Source of the DNA: Cyclina sinensis
Taxonomy: Eukaryota; Mollusca; Bivalvia; Venerida; Veneridae
Reading direction: 5' to 3'
DNA: 64,000 nt
Assembly (NCBI GenBank): GCA_012932295.1
Contig: JAAONU010000003.1
Location: 28,754,361-28,818,360, forward strand
Shown piece by piece: positions 35,735 through 48,149 of this stretch. Below the pieces are notes generated by a model that did no database searches, was not told the origin of the DNA, and saw only the letters and a program-made list of their open reading frames with translations. The position numbers and the translations under genes are program-made. The stretch's first letter is position 1, and every line of letters begins with the position of its first letter.

Positions 35735-35962
35735 CACCCCTAGTGAAAGGATCAGCCTCCTGGGCTTATGAGACACCTCTATCAGTGTACACATTTACTT
35801 CCCGATTCCATATTCTATGTGCAAGGCGCCAGGCGGACCATTCTTTAACTGGCTGGCGGTTCACTAACCGGCCGCATCAGAACAAGCCCCTGACAGGATT
35901 CGAACCTTCGACCTCCCGCTCCGTGAGGTGAGCCAACTTCTTAATCACTAGGCCACGGAGAG
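35735..35962 (-). mobile_element. tRNA-derived SINE
   Basis: On the minus strand GTGGCCTAGTGATTAAG is an A-box and GGTTCGAATCC (about 35892-35902) a perfect B-box, about 40 bases apart, as in the internal promoter of a tRNA gene. The acceptor halves do not pair, and a body of about 150 bases follows (CCGGTTAGTGAACCGCCAGC, GGTCCGCCTGGCGCCTTGC), so this is a SINE and not a tRNA. The plus-strand frame at 35692-35931 is its reverse complement. Confidence 0.75.
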
Positions 35963-35999
35963 GTAGTTTATGTGCTAAACAGAAAAAAAAAACCATCTT

Positions 36000-36660
36000 A
36001 CTTCAAAAATTAAATTCGACAACATTTGTAATATTTGTAAAAAGCTGATATTTTTCATTGGTTACAATATTAAGTCGTGTCGCTTTGAAGACAGCTGATA
36101 AGGCTTTTTGGTTTAATTATAGTAAATATTAACTTGATAAACAATCTGTTTGTACAAAAACTAACTGTAATTTCTGATATTGATGAAAGCGCAGTATAAA
36201 GAAGAGGTAATTTATTTCAGCTAATTATCAAAACTGTAAGACGTACATTTTCTACTTGTCTTCGAAGGAACTATATATAGGTCAGTTTTAGCCGCACGGC
36301 ATATTTAATGTCACTAATGCGTTCTTAATGGCTTAGTGGTTGACATTATGAATTTTTTACAAACTAAAATCGACCGATAAACTGATAAGTGTTTAACCTC
36401 GTTAGCCGACCAATGAAACCGCTCAAAATAAAAAAAAATAATGTGTTTCTTATTTGTTAATGCTTCACATGCGTCAGCTCAACGCTAACTCTAACTTTGG
36501 GACGGTTTGACTTTGATTCCGTTCTGCATGTAAACAATTCGATCAGAGACCGATAAGATAAAGAGAAAAAGAACAGATAATTCGAATGCATACCGTAGAC
36601 TAATTTAACACATTATAACCGGTGAAACCGGGTTATGCTCCCCGAAGTGTTCTCATTCAT
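36000..36660. other. intergenic, nothing recognised
   Basis: No supported feature apart from a short palindromic CCGGTGAAACCGG near 36619. Confidence 0.4.
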
Positions 36661-36666
36661 AGTAAT

Positions 36667-37192
36667 CACCGTGTCCAATCGTTACAATTGGGAGGAGGAT
36701 TTGTAACGCATCCGCAGTCGTGTATTTCAGTGATTTAGGAAGGGGTGATGTAAATATTTTTCTCGTTATTTCTTCATTTTTTCTGTCTGTTTTTTGTTTA
36801 ATAGTCTAAGATGACCTTCAATCAATGTAGATTCTTGCTCCAAAACTTTTTTGTCTCAGGACTTTGTTATTTTCAAGATCATTCAGGAAAACCTAACGTT
36901 AGAAAGAAAAACGCTTGATTTTAGCACGATGTTTTAAAGATTTCTTGACATAAACGTATCAAACAACTTTATATTTTGTTTGGTTTACAAGAATTTCATA
37001 GTAAAAATTGATTTTAATTTAAACTTTATTCCTGCGTTTCCAATTAAATACTGATATAATTGTTTTTTGCTAACGAAACACATGTAACGTAGGCGCAGTT
37101 ATTTTTGTGACGCACGCGGAGCAAGGATTCAATAACTTTCAAGTACCTTTTCTCACCGTATTTGACCAAATAACAAATAACTAGATATATTT
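36667..37192 (+). mobile_element. half copy of the long-arm foldback element
   Basis: From CACCGTGTCCAATCG the sequence runs collinear and highly similar to the reverse complement of the right arm and spacer of the 38774-39643 element, to CTAGATATATTT, and then stops. It therefore has one arm and the loop but not the second arm. Only scattered base differences are seen. Confidence 0.85.
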
Positions 37193-38140
37193 ATAAAGCG
37201 TTAAGAAATATTCATACATCTGAAATTAATAGAAAGAATTTGCCATTATACAATGTATTTACTTTTAAAGCTAGAGAGGGTTTCAGCTTAATGAGACTGG
37301 AATGAGTTCCAGTTTTTAGTTCCAGAATATTCAAAACTTTTCCTAAAAATACTGTTCTTAGCTTTGGGACATGCAATTTCAGTTTTGAGCCTATTGATCT
37401 GATATCCATAGTGTGTATATTATTCTTGTGGTAAGTGTTGGGGACAGATATGTTAAATATACAGTCAATCCTACCATAACGTCACCTCCAACGAACGGCA
37501 TCCTCTTTATAACTATATTTTGATTCCCGCTCCCCCCCCCCCCCCCTCCCCCCCATTGGAAATCTGTGTAATTTCACCTCTCCCGAGCTGCACCTCTCCC
37601 AAACGAGCATCACGTTACTATTCCTCCCTAATGGCAAATGAAAATCTCCCATGAATGCCCCAAAAATAATCAGCGAGTTGTAGATATCCGGGATTTCCCA
37701 AAAATATTAAATAGGTATTTTCAGCGCATGTATTAAGTCAAAAATCATAAAGTTGCTAACAACCTGCGGTTTTAAATTAAACAAACATGAAATACCTGCG
37801 TGAAATGATTAAGCAATTTGTTGTCAACTTGCAGGTATTCTTATTATGGATGTGCAAGGTTGTTTGTTGATTCACCCAAAAATAGCAGACATTGAATGTG
37901 GGAATTCACAGCTCATTAAAACTGAATACAGCAATATAGTGTGTGCAGTTTGAATCGTGAAAGCTCTGTTGAGTTTTATGTATGGGAATACTTATACTCT
38001 GCTTTTTCCAAACTATTAAAATATGTTATCTCTGCTTGTGCATCCGCGTCATGCATCACAAAAACAAGATTTGTGTGAAATCAAATTTAAAAGGTACAGT
38101 GTTTAGACTCATTTATTTTACATAGATTGCGTTACAAGTT
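37193..38140. other. intergenic with an interrupted poly(C) run
   Basis: C15-T-C7 at 37532-37554 is the only notable tract. The 65-codon frame at 37212-37409 has no motif. Confidence 0.5.
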
Positions 38141-38144
38141 CTTA

Positions 38145-38325
38145 CAACTTAGAATCACCACGCTCGATGACTGCTTCCTGGGTTCCATACCAGTATTCAC
38201 GCCGAAGTGAGGAATGTGAAGATCGTGGGAGAATCTCGCCTCTGACGAGATTCGAACCCGCGTCCTCCGGATCCGGAGCCCTGCGCTCTACCCCTGGACC
38301 ACGGTGGCTCCTCAAGGAGTGTAAA
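38145..38325 (-). mobile_element. tRNA-derived SINE (second type)
   Basis: On the minus strand GTGGTCCAGGGGTAGAGCGC is an A-box region and GGTTCGAATCTCG a B-box, about 30 bases apart; the middle, CTCCGGATCCGGAG, is a palindrome at the anticodon-arm position. About 110 further bases of non-tRNA body follow (ATTCTCCCACGATCTTCACA onward). It differs from the SINE at 35735. Confidence 0.72.
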
Positions 38326-38770
38326 AGATAAATTTGATGAAGATTTTTAATAAAATCAAATGTAAATAAAGAAAGCTTTTTAAGGAAGCAGATTCTCGGC
38401 TTAAGCATGACGCCATTCTAGCCAATAACCAATCAGATAACAATAACTAACTAATTTAAGCATTCGGTTGTCGATCGTTACTCGGACTTTATCGTAAGAG
38501 CCTATTTGACTTTAAAGTCGTTTGTTATGAAACCTAACAACTTTAACTAATTAGAATCGTTACAAATGCACTTATCATGCTAGGTCTTGGAAATTAAGAC
38601 AGTTTCTTTTGTTATATGTTCTAGTTTTTGTAATTTTTAATCTTGAAGTTACAAATAGCTCAACGATAAAATCCGAGTTACACCCAAGTACGGATATACA
38701 ACCTTTAAAAAGTACCCGGATGTGTAAAGCCGAGAATTGGCTCTAGTCATCCTATTTGAATGTAAAGCAT
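38326..38770. other. intergenic, nothing recognised
   Basis: No supported feature between the SINE and the foldback element. Confidence 0.4.
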
Positions 38771-38773
38771 TAT

Positions 38774-39643
38774 CACCGTGTCCAATCGTTACAATTGGGA
38801 GGAGGATTTATAATGCAACTGCAGTCGTGTATTTCAGGGATTACGAAGGGGTGATGTAAATATTTTCCTCGTTATTTCTTCATTTTTTCTGTCTGTTTTT
38901 TGTTTAATAGTCTGAGATGACCTTCAATCAATGTAGATTCTTGCTCCAAAACTGTTTTGTCTCAGAACTTTGCCATTTTCAAGATCATTCAGGAAAACCT
39001 AGCGTTAGAAAGAAAAACGCTTGGTTTTAGCACGATATTTTGAAGATTTCTTGACATAAACGTATGAGGACTTTATTTTTTTGGTTTACAAGAATTTCAT
39101 AGTAAGAATAAAAATATAAAATACATCTAGTTATTTGTTATTTCGTCAATTACGGTGAGAAAAGGTACTTGAAAGTTATTGATTCCTTGCTCCGCGTGCG
39201 TCACAAAAATAACTGCGCCTACGTTACATGTGTTTCGTTAGCAAAAACGATTATATAAGTATTTAATTGGAAACGCAGGGATAAAGTTTAAATTAGAATC
39301 AATTTTTACTATGAAATTCTTGTAAACCAAACAAAATATAAAGTTTTTTGATTCGTTTATGTCAAGAAATCTTCAAAACATCGTGCTAAAATCAAGCGTT
39401 TTTCTTTCTGACGTTAGGTTTTCCTGAATGATCTTGAAAATGGCAAAGTTCTGAGACAAAAAAGTTTTGGAGCAAGAATCTACATTGATTGAAGGTCATC
39501 TTAGACCATTAAACAAAAACCAGACAGAAAAAATGAAGAAATAACGAGAAAAATATTTACATCACCCCTTCCTAAATCCCTGAAATACACGACTGCGGAT
39601 GCGTTACAAATCCTCCTTCCAATTGTAACGATTGGACACGGTG
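38774..39643. mobile_element. foldback element with arms of about 335 bp
   Basis: The left arm (38774-39105) is inverted at 39306-39643 with few differences: CACCGTGTCCAATCGTTACA at the left end, its complement at the right end. The 200-bp spacer (39106-39305) contains CTCCGCGTGCGTCAC and no coding frame. TA flanks both sides (38771-38772 and 39645-39646, one unmatched base from the arm), which would fit a TA target-site duplication as in Tc1/mariner relatives. The small frame at 39501-39689 lies in the arm and is not a gene. Confidence 0.88.
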
Positions 39644-39649
39644 GTAATG

Positions 39650-40596
39650 TGCCGGACAAAAATATGATACAAAAATTAATACAGGGCAATAACTAAAACA
39701 AATACAAAATGAAGGTTACTGTTTTTTCTGCACTGCACTTCTCCTTAGTGACATCTATGTACCTATGAAGTTTTATGCTGATATATCTTATAGTATTTGA
39801 GCTATGCTCCGGATAGAAATTTAAGTACAAAAAATTAGCAAAGGGCGAAAACTCCAAAATATTAAGTACAGAGTGACCGTTCTTGTGCACTGCACTTTTC
39901 TTTCACAAGATCTATCCATCTATGATGTTTAAAGTTGATAGCTCTTATAGAGTATGAGTTACTCTCCGGACAAAAATTGAACAAAAAATATCAACAAAGG
40001 GTAATAACTCCAAAATTATGAAGTGCAGAACAACGGTTATTGTGCACTGCACTTTTCTTACATAAGACTTACCCACCTACGACGTTTCAAATTGATAGCT
40101 TTTATAGAGTATGAGTTACGTTTCTGACAAAACTTGTGTCAATAAAAGGTTAAAACTTCAAAATTATGAGCAACGGTTTTGTGCACAACACTTTTCATTT
40201 GTGAGATAGATCTATCAACCTATGAAAATTCAAGTTGACAGCGCTTACAGTCTAAGCGTTATACTCCGGACAAAAATTATGTATGAAAAATCAACAAAAG
40301 GCAATAACTCCTAAATAAAGAAGGGCAGAGTAATGGTTCTTGAGCATTGCACTTCTCCTTACTGAGCTGTTAGGACCTATGAAGTTTCATGTTGTTACCT
40401 TTATTATTGTGTTTGTTATGGTCCGGACAAGTGTGTTAGTTATGGTCCGGACAAGTGTGTTTGTTATGGTCCGGACAAAAGTGAGACGGACATGCGGACA
40501 GACGGGAAGACGGACGGACGGAGGCCAGACGGACGAAGCAGCAACTATATGACACCCCCCCACCTCCCACCCTCGAAAAATTTTCGGGGAGCATAA
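39650..40596 (+). repeat. tandem-core element with GAC tract and terminal hairpin
   Basis: Four to five units of about 170-180 bp repeat ATGAGTTACTCTCCGGACAA, GGGTAATAACTCCAAAATTA, GAAGTGCAGA, and GTGCACTGCACTTTTCTT. Three 24-bp direct repeats (GTTATGGTCCGGACAAGTGT; 40416, 40440, 40464) follow, then GACGGACATGCGGACAGACG, and CTCGAAAA inverted as TTTTCGGGGAG at the end. Same family as 15640 and 33480. It abuts the right end of the foldback element. Confidence 0.75.
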
Positions 40597-40599
40597 CAT

Positions 40600-40985
40600 A
40601 AAATAATCCAGATTAAAATTAAAAACAAAGCTTTTAATTGAAAATGAGTAAAGAAACGTAAATTGTGTTAACAGTCACGTTCAAACATCTCTAAACTTTT
40701 AAAGCACACAACAAATTCATTTTAAACTCAGTTATCACAACCGTGAGGTTGAAAAACTATTGCTGCTTTCTTTGACCAATTAAAGTTTTATTAAACAGAG
40801 ATCTAAAGATCTATGTACTTTGTATTGATCATTCTCAGGTGAAATGTTAAGTAACTACTGAGTGTTGATATCTCACAACAGTGTAGCAAAGCTCTCGTCT
40901 TCAGCCCAAAAATCGTATTCAAATTTGTTGATTTCAAAATTAACCTGGGCTTTCATTATAGCTTACAGTACCTCGAAATAATCTG
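40600..40985. other. intergenic, nothing recognised
   Basis: No supported feature. Confidence 0.4.
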
Positions 40986-40999
40986 CAGTGTACATCTGT

Positions 41000-41088
41000 G
41001 AAGCTGTGACTCACACTGGTTAGATTGAAACCAACGACCTCCAGATAGTGCTGCCACAGACTACTGCTACGCCACAGTGAAGTAAAAT
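41000..41088 (-). mobile_element. degenerate tRNA-derived SINE head
   Basis: On the minus strand TGTGGCGTAGCAGTAG resembles an A-box and GGTTTCAATCT a B-box, with CTGGAGGTCGTT just before it. It is more decayed than the other SINEs. Confidence 0.5.
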
Positions 41089-41089
41089 C

Positions 41090-42820
41090 ATTTAGATCTA
41101 TTACACCAACAGGGCAGGCTTATTTCATTTTTCCTTTCTCTAATTTATGTTGAATTGAAATAATTAAAATCAAAACGGTAACTATGACACATTGAAACAA
41201 GTAAAACCAGATAAGTTGTTACATTCCTTCATTTCAGAAAATATATAAGAAACATCTCAAAGAAATATTTTTAAAGTTTGCTTTAGTAAGCCTCGACCTG
41301 CACTCTTCATGAAGCAATAAAGGTACGAGTGTCCGAATTAGTTCTTGTCACCTCTGCAGATGTCAGTGCAGATCACGTTTCTAGTGGATTAAAAATTGTA
41401 CAACCAATCAAGCTAATTCAATAGAAGTTATACAAATCGAAGCTGCCAGAATAGTAAGTACTAGTATAGTAACAGAATAGTGAAACCTATGCCTTTCAGT
41501 GAAAACATCTTCAGCCTACACAAACTAATGGAACTGAGAGCTCTTCATAGTGGAGTTAATTATGGATCTGATACTTAAAACAGATGGTATTCGCTATCAG
41601 AAAAGAGTTTCTCTTTTCAATGTCTTTTTATTTCTTTGTACTACCCTTATAAAGACTAAAAACTAGTCCATGTTCCTTTCATCTAAATTAAAAAGGTAGA
41701 ATAAAAATGTATCAGAATTCTATAAAATTTTATCGTTTAAAAATATGCAGACAAGATGGAGTCAGGTAAGTTTGACAGAAACTCGATCTCAAGTTGCCTG
41801 AAAATAAAATAAGAGAAACTCAACCCATACAAAAGAAACAAGGTAAAGACTGAAACAGGCTGACTGGTAGGTACCCTATAGATACAAATAACAAATCTCA
41901 ATCTTTTCCATTTTAGTCAACTCAAAATTATATCTGATAAAAATACTCACTGGTTCTGTTATAAATGTTGTTATCATATTTCTTTAAAGGGTATCTGTAC
42001 GAGAAATTGATTCCATCAGCTACTACATGCCAGAAATATACAAACAAAGTAACAATCTGAATGCAAAGACAAGCAAGTGTGTCCACCAATTTAAACACAG
42101 TTTTTATTTTCTTCCTTAAATAATGTAACGGCAGTTAACAGTTACAGGGAGAAATATATTATACAAGACCACAAAGTACGCTCGCACTATATATCACTAT
42201 CGACTCTACTGTCCAATCGTGAACGAGGGGCTGTCCCTGTTAACCTATAAGGACTGTGAAGAATACTCATCGCTTTATCTTCAACTTTGACAGATAAGTA
42301 TACAACATTTGAAGATAATACAGCAGCAGTCTACACAGTACGCTAACTATCTGTCTCGCAAATTCACAATTACTAATGATATCCTTATTAGTCTCTAAGA
42401 GCTCTCCATTATTATAGGTATTTATAGTTATAACTTTATTGGCTTCTTTCCTGTTTTGATGTCACTTAATTGAACCACTCTCCATCTAGTGACTTGATGA
42501 GCAAGTTAATTTAATTACTAACGTCAGATCAATGAACCTTCAACAACAGCAAGACTAAGATCTAGATGATCGCCCTCGACTTGTTTAGGTCAGTGCTGTA
42601 TTTTCGAAATCTTGAGTTCGCTTATGGACATGGTGCATGGATGTTTGGCACCTCAACTTGATAACATATATCTATAGCTGTGTCACACCCTGTCTTTCTC
42701 TCGACTCTGATACCGATGTTAATACTCCTCAAACACTCAAATTTTGTTGTTTGTTTTTTTCTTAACTTACAATCAGTATTACAAGTTCCTTCTTTGAAAT
42801 ATGTGTTCGTATTTATCATG
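41090..42820. other. intergenic, nothing recognised
   Basis: No motif-bearing frame, tandem repeat or clear hairpin. Confidence 0.4.
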
Positions 42821-42980
42821 AAACAAACAGAACAAGATCTGACTTGTTACTTATACGATGAATCAAGCAGAACCAGATCTGACTGGTAGCTTATACGACG
42901 AATCAAGCAGAACCAGATCTGACTGGTAGCTTATACGACGAATCAAGCAGAACCAGATCTGACTGGTAACTTATACGATC
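42821..42980 (+). repeat. 40-bp minisatellite, 4 copies
   Basis: The unit AATCAAGCAGAACCAGATCT plus GACTGGTAGCTTATACGACG repeats every 40 bases (GACT at 42841, 42881, 42921, 42961). Inner copies are identical and the outer two slightly diverged. Confidence 0.92.
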
Positions 42981-44225
42981 AATGATAAAATACAGTGCAC
43001 TCATTTTCAAAACTTAAACACTATACGAGAGGAATTAAGGATAAGATCCTAAAAAACCAACTTGAGTAAAATTGCAGATTTCATTTCAGCTGTGCTCATT
43101 CAATGATAAATTACGCAAAATTACACAGCAAAAAGTATTGTTATTCTAAACTATAAACTGGCAAAGCTGAATATCTGTTTGTTTCAACGTTTGAACCAGT
43201 ATAAATAGTTATATAAATAACGAAATAACGTTTAATCTAATCAACACAAAATATCAGATTCGTACAGAAAATGTTATACCGATTAGAAAATAGTTTGGCT
43301 TATTTCCATAACAGTGGCTCATTTGATGTTTTACAATACCACAAGGGTGCAGCCTATTTTCAAAAGCTCTCCTGTAATTGCCATCAAAGCGCCGACAATG
43401 AGAGAAAATCTAAGAAAATGACATAACGAAATACTCGTTCTATAACTTTAATTTATAACTTTTATGTTTTTAGAACAATATCAAGATTAAAACACTTACG
43501 TGGTTTAATAGAAAGTTAAACAGAACAGAGGGGTGAAGATTTCAATTTTCTCATTCAGTCGGTTTTCAACTGTTTAATTGTAAGCGATGATAATTAATGT
43601 CATAATAGTTTCCAAAGTAACACTGACATGTTCTTTTTAAAACAAAGTGTGTTTACTTTACTTGTCCCTATACAAAAGACTGTATTTTGTTATCAAAAGA
43701 ACTGATTGCTTCAAACGTATGGTGCTGATTGAATAGGGCACCAAACAATAGAGAAGGAATTTCGAATGTAGTAACATTGATGTCGATGTTTCATCAAAAT
43801 ATCTGTACTATCATAAAAACAAAATCTACTTAAGTATACATCTATCAAAGTTGTTTTTTTTTTGTGTGTGTGTGTCCTATGAGGCCTATCCTTTTTTGTA
43901 GTTAATTCAAGAGCTTGTCTGCCAATCAAAGAAGCCATATAACAGCACGAAAAAAAATCATTTCTTGTCATGTTGCTTAACTCGGTTTCTGTGCTGATTA
44001 GAGATTTTAGATAACTTTGATAAAAAAAAAAGAATTTTGTTGTCCTAGTTTTCAAGTAACAAGAAACTCATGAAGAAAAAGCAAGACAGATATTTTGCCA
44101 CTTTGGTACCATAAGTAATTAATACTTGGTTACCACTTTCATGTAAATCTGTCCTTTGTTAGCAACACTGGGAACTATTTTCTGACTTATTAACTGTGTT
44201 ACTTGTGTTGTTTCTGTACTTGGGT
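42981..44225. other. intergenic, nothing recognised
   Basis: The 114-codon minus frame at 43711-44055 crosses T- and GT-rich simple sequence and shows no domain, so it is not accepted as a gene. Confidence 0.4.
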
Positions 44226-44329
44226 TTATTTGTATGGTGGCCCTAAAGTAACACCCCCTTTTTGTTGACACTTCCACGTCGGCTTAAACAATAAATCGAA
44301 AAGTTTGTTATCTTGTTTTGACATTGGCG

Positions 44330-44610
44330 TCAGATCTGTACTATCTGCAAAACAAATATAGATCTATCTCTGACATTGAAATGCTATCGAAAAGTTGTAT
44401 ATTTAGCTCTGACATCGACATGATATTGGCATTCAAAATTGTGTAGATCTAGCTCAGACATTAACATTATATCACTATTCGAAAAGGCGTATCTTGTATT
44501 TACATCAACATCATCTCTGCATTCGTAATGAATAGGCCTACTTAAGTCCAAACTTGACATGATATAAGTACTTAACAGAGTTACATATCTAGCTCTGATA
44601 TCGAATCATA
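44330..44610 (+). repeat. diverged short tandem repeat
   Basis: TCTATCTCTGACATTGA, TTTAGCTCTGACATCGA, TCTAGCTCAGACATTAA and TCTAGCTCTGATATCGA recur near 44362, 44404, 44450 and 44570, each followed by ATGATAT- and ATTCGAAAA-like phrases. Units are about 45-60 bp and strongly decayed. Confidence 0.55.
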
Positions 44611-44972
44611 TTCGAATGTCGTTCTGACACAATATTTAAATTTGCAGTGATAAAAATTCGAATGGGGAATGTCATTGATATTTGTGAGTATGATCAATGA
44701 ATTTAAAAGAGGAGACCTGTTCGACGCCTTTTTATTAAGCTATGGATGGAGCACATAAATTATAAGCCCTACCTACTCTGTATTTGCTAAATGCTCGCAA
44801 CTGCCATCGGACAGTTGGTTAAATGAATTACAACTGAAAGCATTAAAATTATAGAGACTGTTTTAGAACCCAAACATAACAATCTCTTTCCTGGAAGATA
44901 AGATAATAAGAGTTGTGTCCTTACATATGACGACATCATATACATATTTTTTACAGTCTTATATAGATTTAC

Positions 44973-45348
44973 CGACAAATCGGTAACATGATTTCATATG
45001 GTAAAAAACAGAGAAATCGGTAAAACTAGAAATATTGTATGTACCCAGAAAGGTGATAACGTAGGTGTGAAAAGGCATACTGGGGTACGCTTATACGAAA
45101 TTTCATTTTAAGTTCGTTTGGATAAATTTGTCATTCATTCCATGTTATGTTATGTAAATAATAAATATTCATTTAATAGTTAATACATTTAACATCTAAA
45201 AAACACTAATAAAAGTAATCTCGGTCATCAAATGTGCTATTCACACCTACTCTATCACTATCTCAACTATATACAATTACCAACAATATTGCTATTGTTA
45301 CCGATTTCTCCGTTTTTTACTATATAAAATCATGTTACCGATTTGTCG
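44973..45348. mobile_element. MITE with terminal inverted repeats of about 100 bp
   Basis: CGACAAATCGGTAACATGAT at 44973 is inverted at 45348, and the inversion continues through GTAAAAAAC, GAGAAATCGGTAA and AATATTGT to GTGATAACGTAGGTGTGA (45053-45070) against TCACACCTACTCTATCAC (45241-45258). The arms are therefore 44973-45071 and 45240-45348, with a spacer of about 170 bp. ACCGA and TCGGT also form a small palindrome at each end. No coding sequence. Confidence 0.82.
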
Positions 45349-45409
45349 TGTCACCGATTTGTTCGGAAACGCTTCTATACGATAAAGTGCCCCCATACAG
45401 ATAACGTCA

Positions 45410-45665
45410 TCACCTCAGTTGAATATCAAATCTAACAGAAAAATTTTAGCTCTGTCCCCTTTCATCTGTCGTCATCACTTTAAAGAGAAATAAAACATAA
45501 ATAAATCCAAGTTAAGAAAGAATTGTCTTCTCCTCATTTATGACCATTACTTTAAAGAGAAAAACCCTAAGTGGCTAAAAGAAAGAACACTAGTGTACCT
45601 TTCCATACAACGTCGTTATCTTAAAGGGAAATAATCCATGAAGACTTAAGAAAGACGTCATCAAT
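45410..45665 (+). repeat. diverged tandem repeat of about 70 bp
   Basis: GTCATCACTTTAAAGAGAAA, GACCATTACTTTAAAGAGAA and GTCGTTATCTTAAAGGGAAA recur near 45470, 45542 and 45610. Confidence 0.5.
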
Positions 45666-47930
45666 TCATAGGGGATTCTTTTCCTCGAAAAAACTTAAAA
45701 CAAATATCAACATAAATGCATCAATGAAATTCTGAAATTTAAGATCATGTACAAATATTTGCGTGTCTGGAGCAATTAATTTTTGTTCAAGGGGTCAGGA
45801 ATTGACAGATTTTGTCGTTTCAATGTTATGCCGGTTCCTATATAAACTGTATAAGCGGCCCATCACGATAGATAATTTATAAAGTCGCGCTCTAAGACAC
45901 GTTGGTCAAGTTCAAATTAGCAAACGTCCTAGACTTTTTCATTTGCCCATTCGTGACTCGGGTCTGTGTGTCAGGCTACATTAGCTCTAGTATGTACAGA
46001 AATCGATAAAATAAACACTAGCATTTGAGCAATAAATAACTTTGTGAATAGAACAAAATGTAAGACTGAAAGAATTTTTACTCTGATACCCTTCCATAAA
46101 TTAGTAAGGATACTGGTTAAACCTTTCTAAGAAAAGTTACCTGATGAAACGAACCATTACTGACACGTTCTTATTCTTCTACACAGAATTTAGACAAGCT
46201 AGCTTCGGCGTCTAACGATTACGGTTTATTACATCCAATGTCTCCTTTTTTCGCATTGTTGAAAATCTAAAAGTATCACATACAAAAATCAACAGTAGAG
46301 GTAAAAACAGAATAAACAAGAAAATCATGTTTGAACGATTACATAACATACTGTCTAGTATCATTTATAAACAGAGGTTTGTGATTTGAGAATCGCTCAT
46401 TGATATTCGTCTATAAAGGAACTGTACTAAAAAAGACTGAAAATATCAACCTCATAATAATATTGACTGTTGATGTGAATTTCCAGTCATGAATATATAG
46501 ACGCCAACTGTGTGGTGTATCAGTAAATGCTTGTTTCAGTATTGAGTAGCGCCATTTATTGATCGCCTGTTCAAACTTCTGTTAACGTTAAAAGTACTTT
46601 CTAATTATTGTTTCAGTATTTTATAAAACATTGTTTTATCAAACCAGCGCTAAACGTTAGTGAATTTTATTATTGATTTACTCAACCAGCCTTCATAACT
46701 TTACTGAGAACATTAATTTACGATTGTGCATCATTTTCAAAACTTCCTCATACAGCATTGAAAGTCTCAGTATATTATGACAATAAACTATTCAGTGTTC
46801 GTGACATAATTACTTCGAAATGCCAATATGGATAAACTAATAGAGTTAGAATGGTGAATGTAAGTGGATTTTCAATCTGATTTCAAACATGAGAGTCACG
46901 AAAGTCCTAAATCTATCGCCTGACAACATCTAGTCACAAAAATATTTGTGTAATGTTTCCAAATGTGTCAATGAAAAAAAAGCAAAAATATGAACTCGAT
47001 TAATGATAAACGAACAGGCAGACCTTTTGGTTTCAGATAAGATTTTCAAGAATTTTCCTGTACATTTCTATGAAAAATAAGAAATGTGTCGGTAGGACAA
47101 AGGTGCCCTAGGTCTACTAAAAAATGCTACATGTCAAATATAGCTTTTGTAATGAAAATTAAAATGAATCATAGTCTATTGTTTGTGCGTGTTTCTAATA
47201 GCCGGGTTTTGAATTTCCATTTTAAATATTAGAAACATGATAAAAAAAGTTGAAAGAAATAAGAAGTCAATACATTTCAATAGAATGCAGACATTAGTCA
47301 AAGTCAATAAGTCAAAGCTCGTCCTGAAAACACCATTGTCAATTGAAAAAGGCCTGTCTTACACCATTTATTGCCTGGAATATATATGCATTCATTGCCA
47401 GGCCAATATGTTAATTATACATTACCAAGCAAATGCACTGGAATAAACAAGTGCATGGTAAATAAATATACATACTTTTTCTAGATACCTAAGGATGAAA
47501 CAATTTATCAGTGTTGTCCCTGAATATTTAACATAGAATTGCCCTTTATATATTAGCTGAAAACCGTTCTCAAGGGCCGGGCCGCTAATCGCTCCAAGGC
47601 CAAGGTTCTGAAGAAAAAACTAGGGCGCGTCTACAAAATCAGAAGCCGCATATCTGTATACGTGCACACATTTTTTTATTAAATGTCTAGGTCAAGACTG
47701 GGTTATAATTACCTATAAATACCTCTTTCTTACTGAAAATTCTGTGATTAATAAAATTTACAAATAACTTACCCTATATTCCGTATTATCCATGTTCTTG
47801 AAATGAATAGGCTAGCCACGGAAATAGAAACCATCTTCCTGTAGTTGACTGAAACAGTTATGGAAAAAACAACAGAAGTATTGATGCTATATTTACTATA
47901 AAGGTTTGCAATCAACTATAACGTGCTAAA
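45666..47930. other. intergenic, nothing recognised
   Basis: The frame at 47237-47446 has no motif; no clear repeat is seen. Confidence 0.4.
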
Positions 47931-47935
47931 GTATG

Positions 47936-48149
47936 TTGAATCACGTGATCAACCCAACCTCTAAGCGGAGAGCACGTGCTATGACTAAACAGAATTGAGT
48001 ACAGCAATATAATTATATTATTGTACAAATATTTTAGAATGTTGCTAATAACGAAAAATTTTACAATTAAAAAAAAAAACAGTAAAAATGTTAAATAGTA
48101 TTTTAAGAATTCGTTCTCATTCAGAGACTGTTATGATCACGTGATTCAA
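47936..48149. repeat. inverted-repeat element with E-box-bearing ends
   Basis: TTGAATCACGTGATCA (47936-47951) is exactly inverted at 48134-48149; inner sequence matches weakly. Each end holds the palindrome TCACGTGA, and GCACGTGC lies at 47972. About 214 bp, probably a MITE. Confidence 0.55.

Noticed and set aside
35735..35962. Functional tRNA gene on the minus strand
   Set aside because: A and B boxes are good, but the acceptor ends do not pair and a non-tRNA body follows; it is a SINE.
39501..39689. 62-codon frame in the foldback arm
   Set aside because: It lies in inverted-repeat DNA and has no motif.
43711..44055. 114-codon minus-strand frame
   Set aside because: Crosses simple T- and GT-rich sequence and has no domain pattern.
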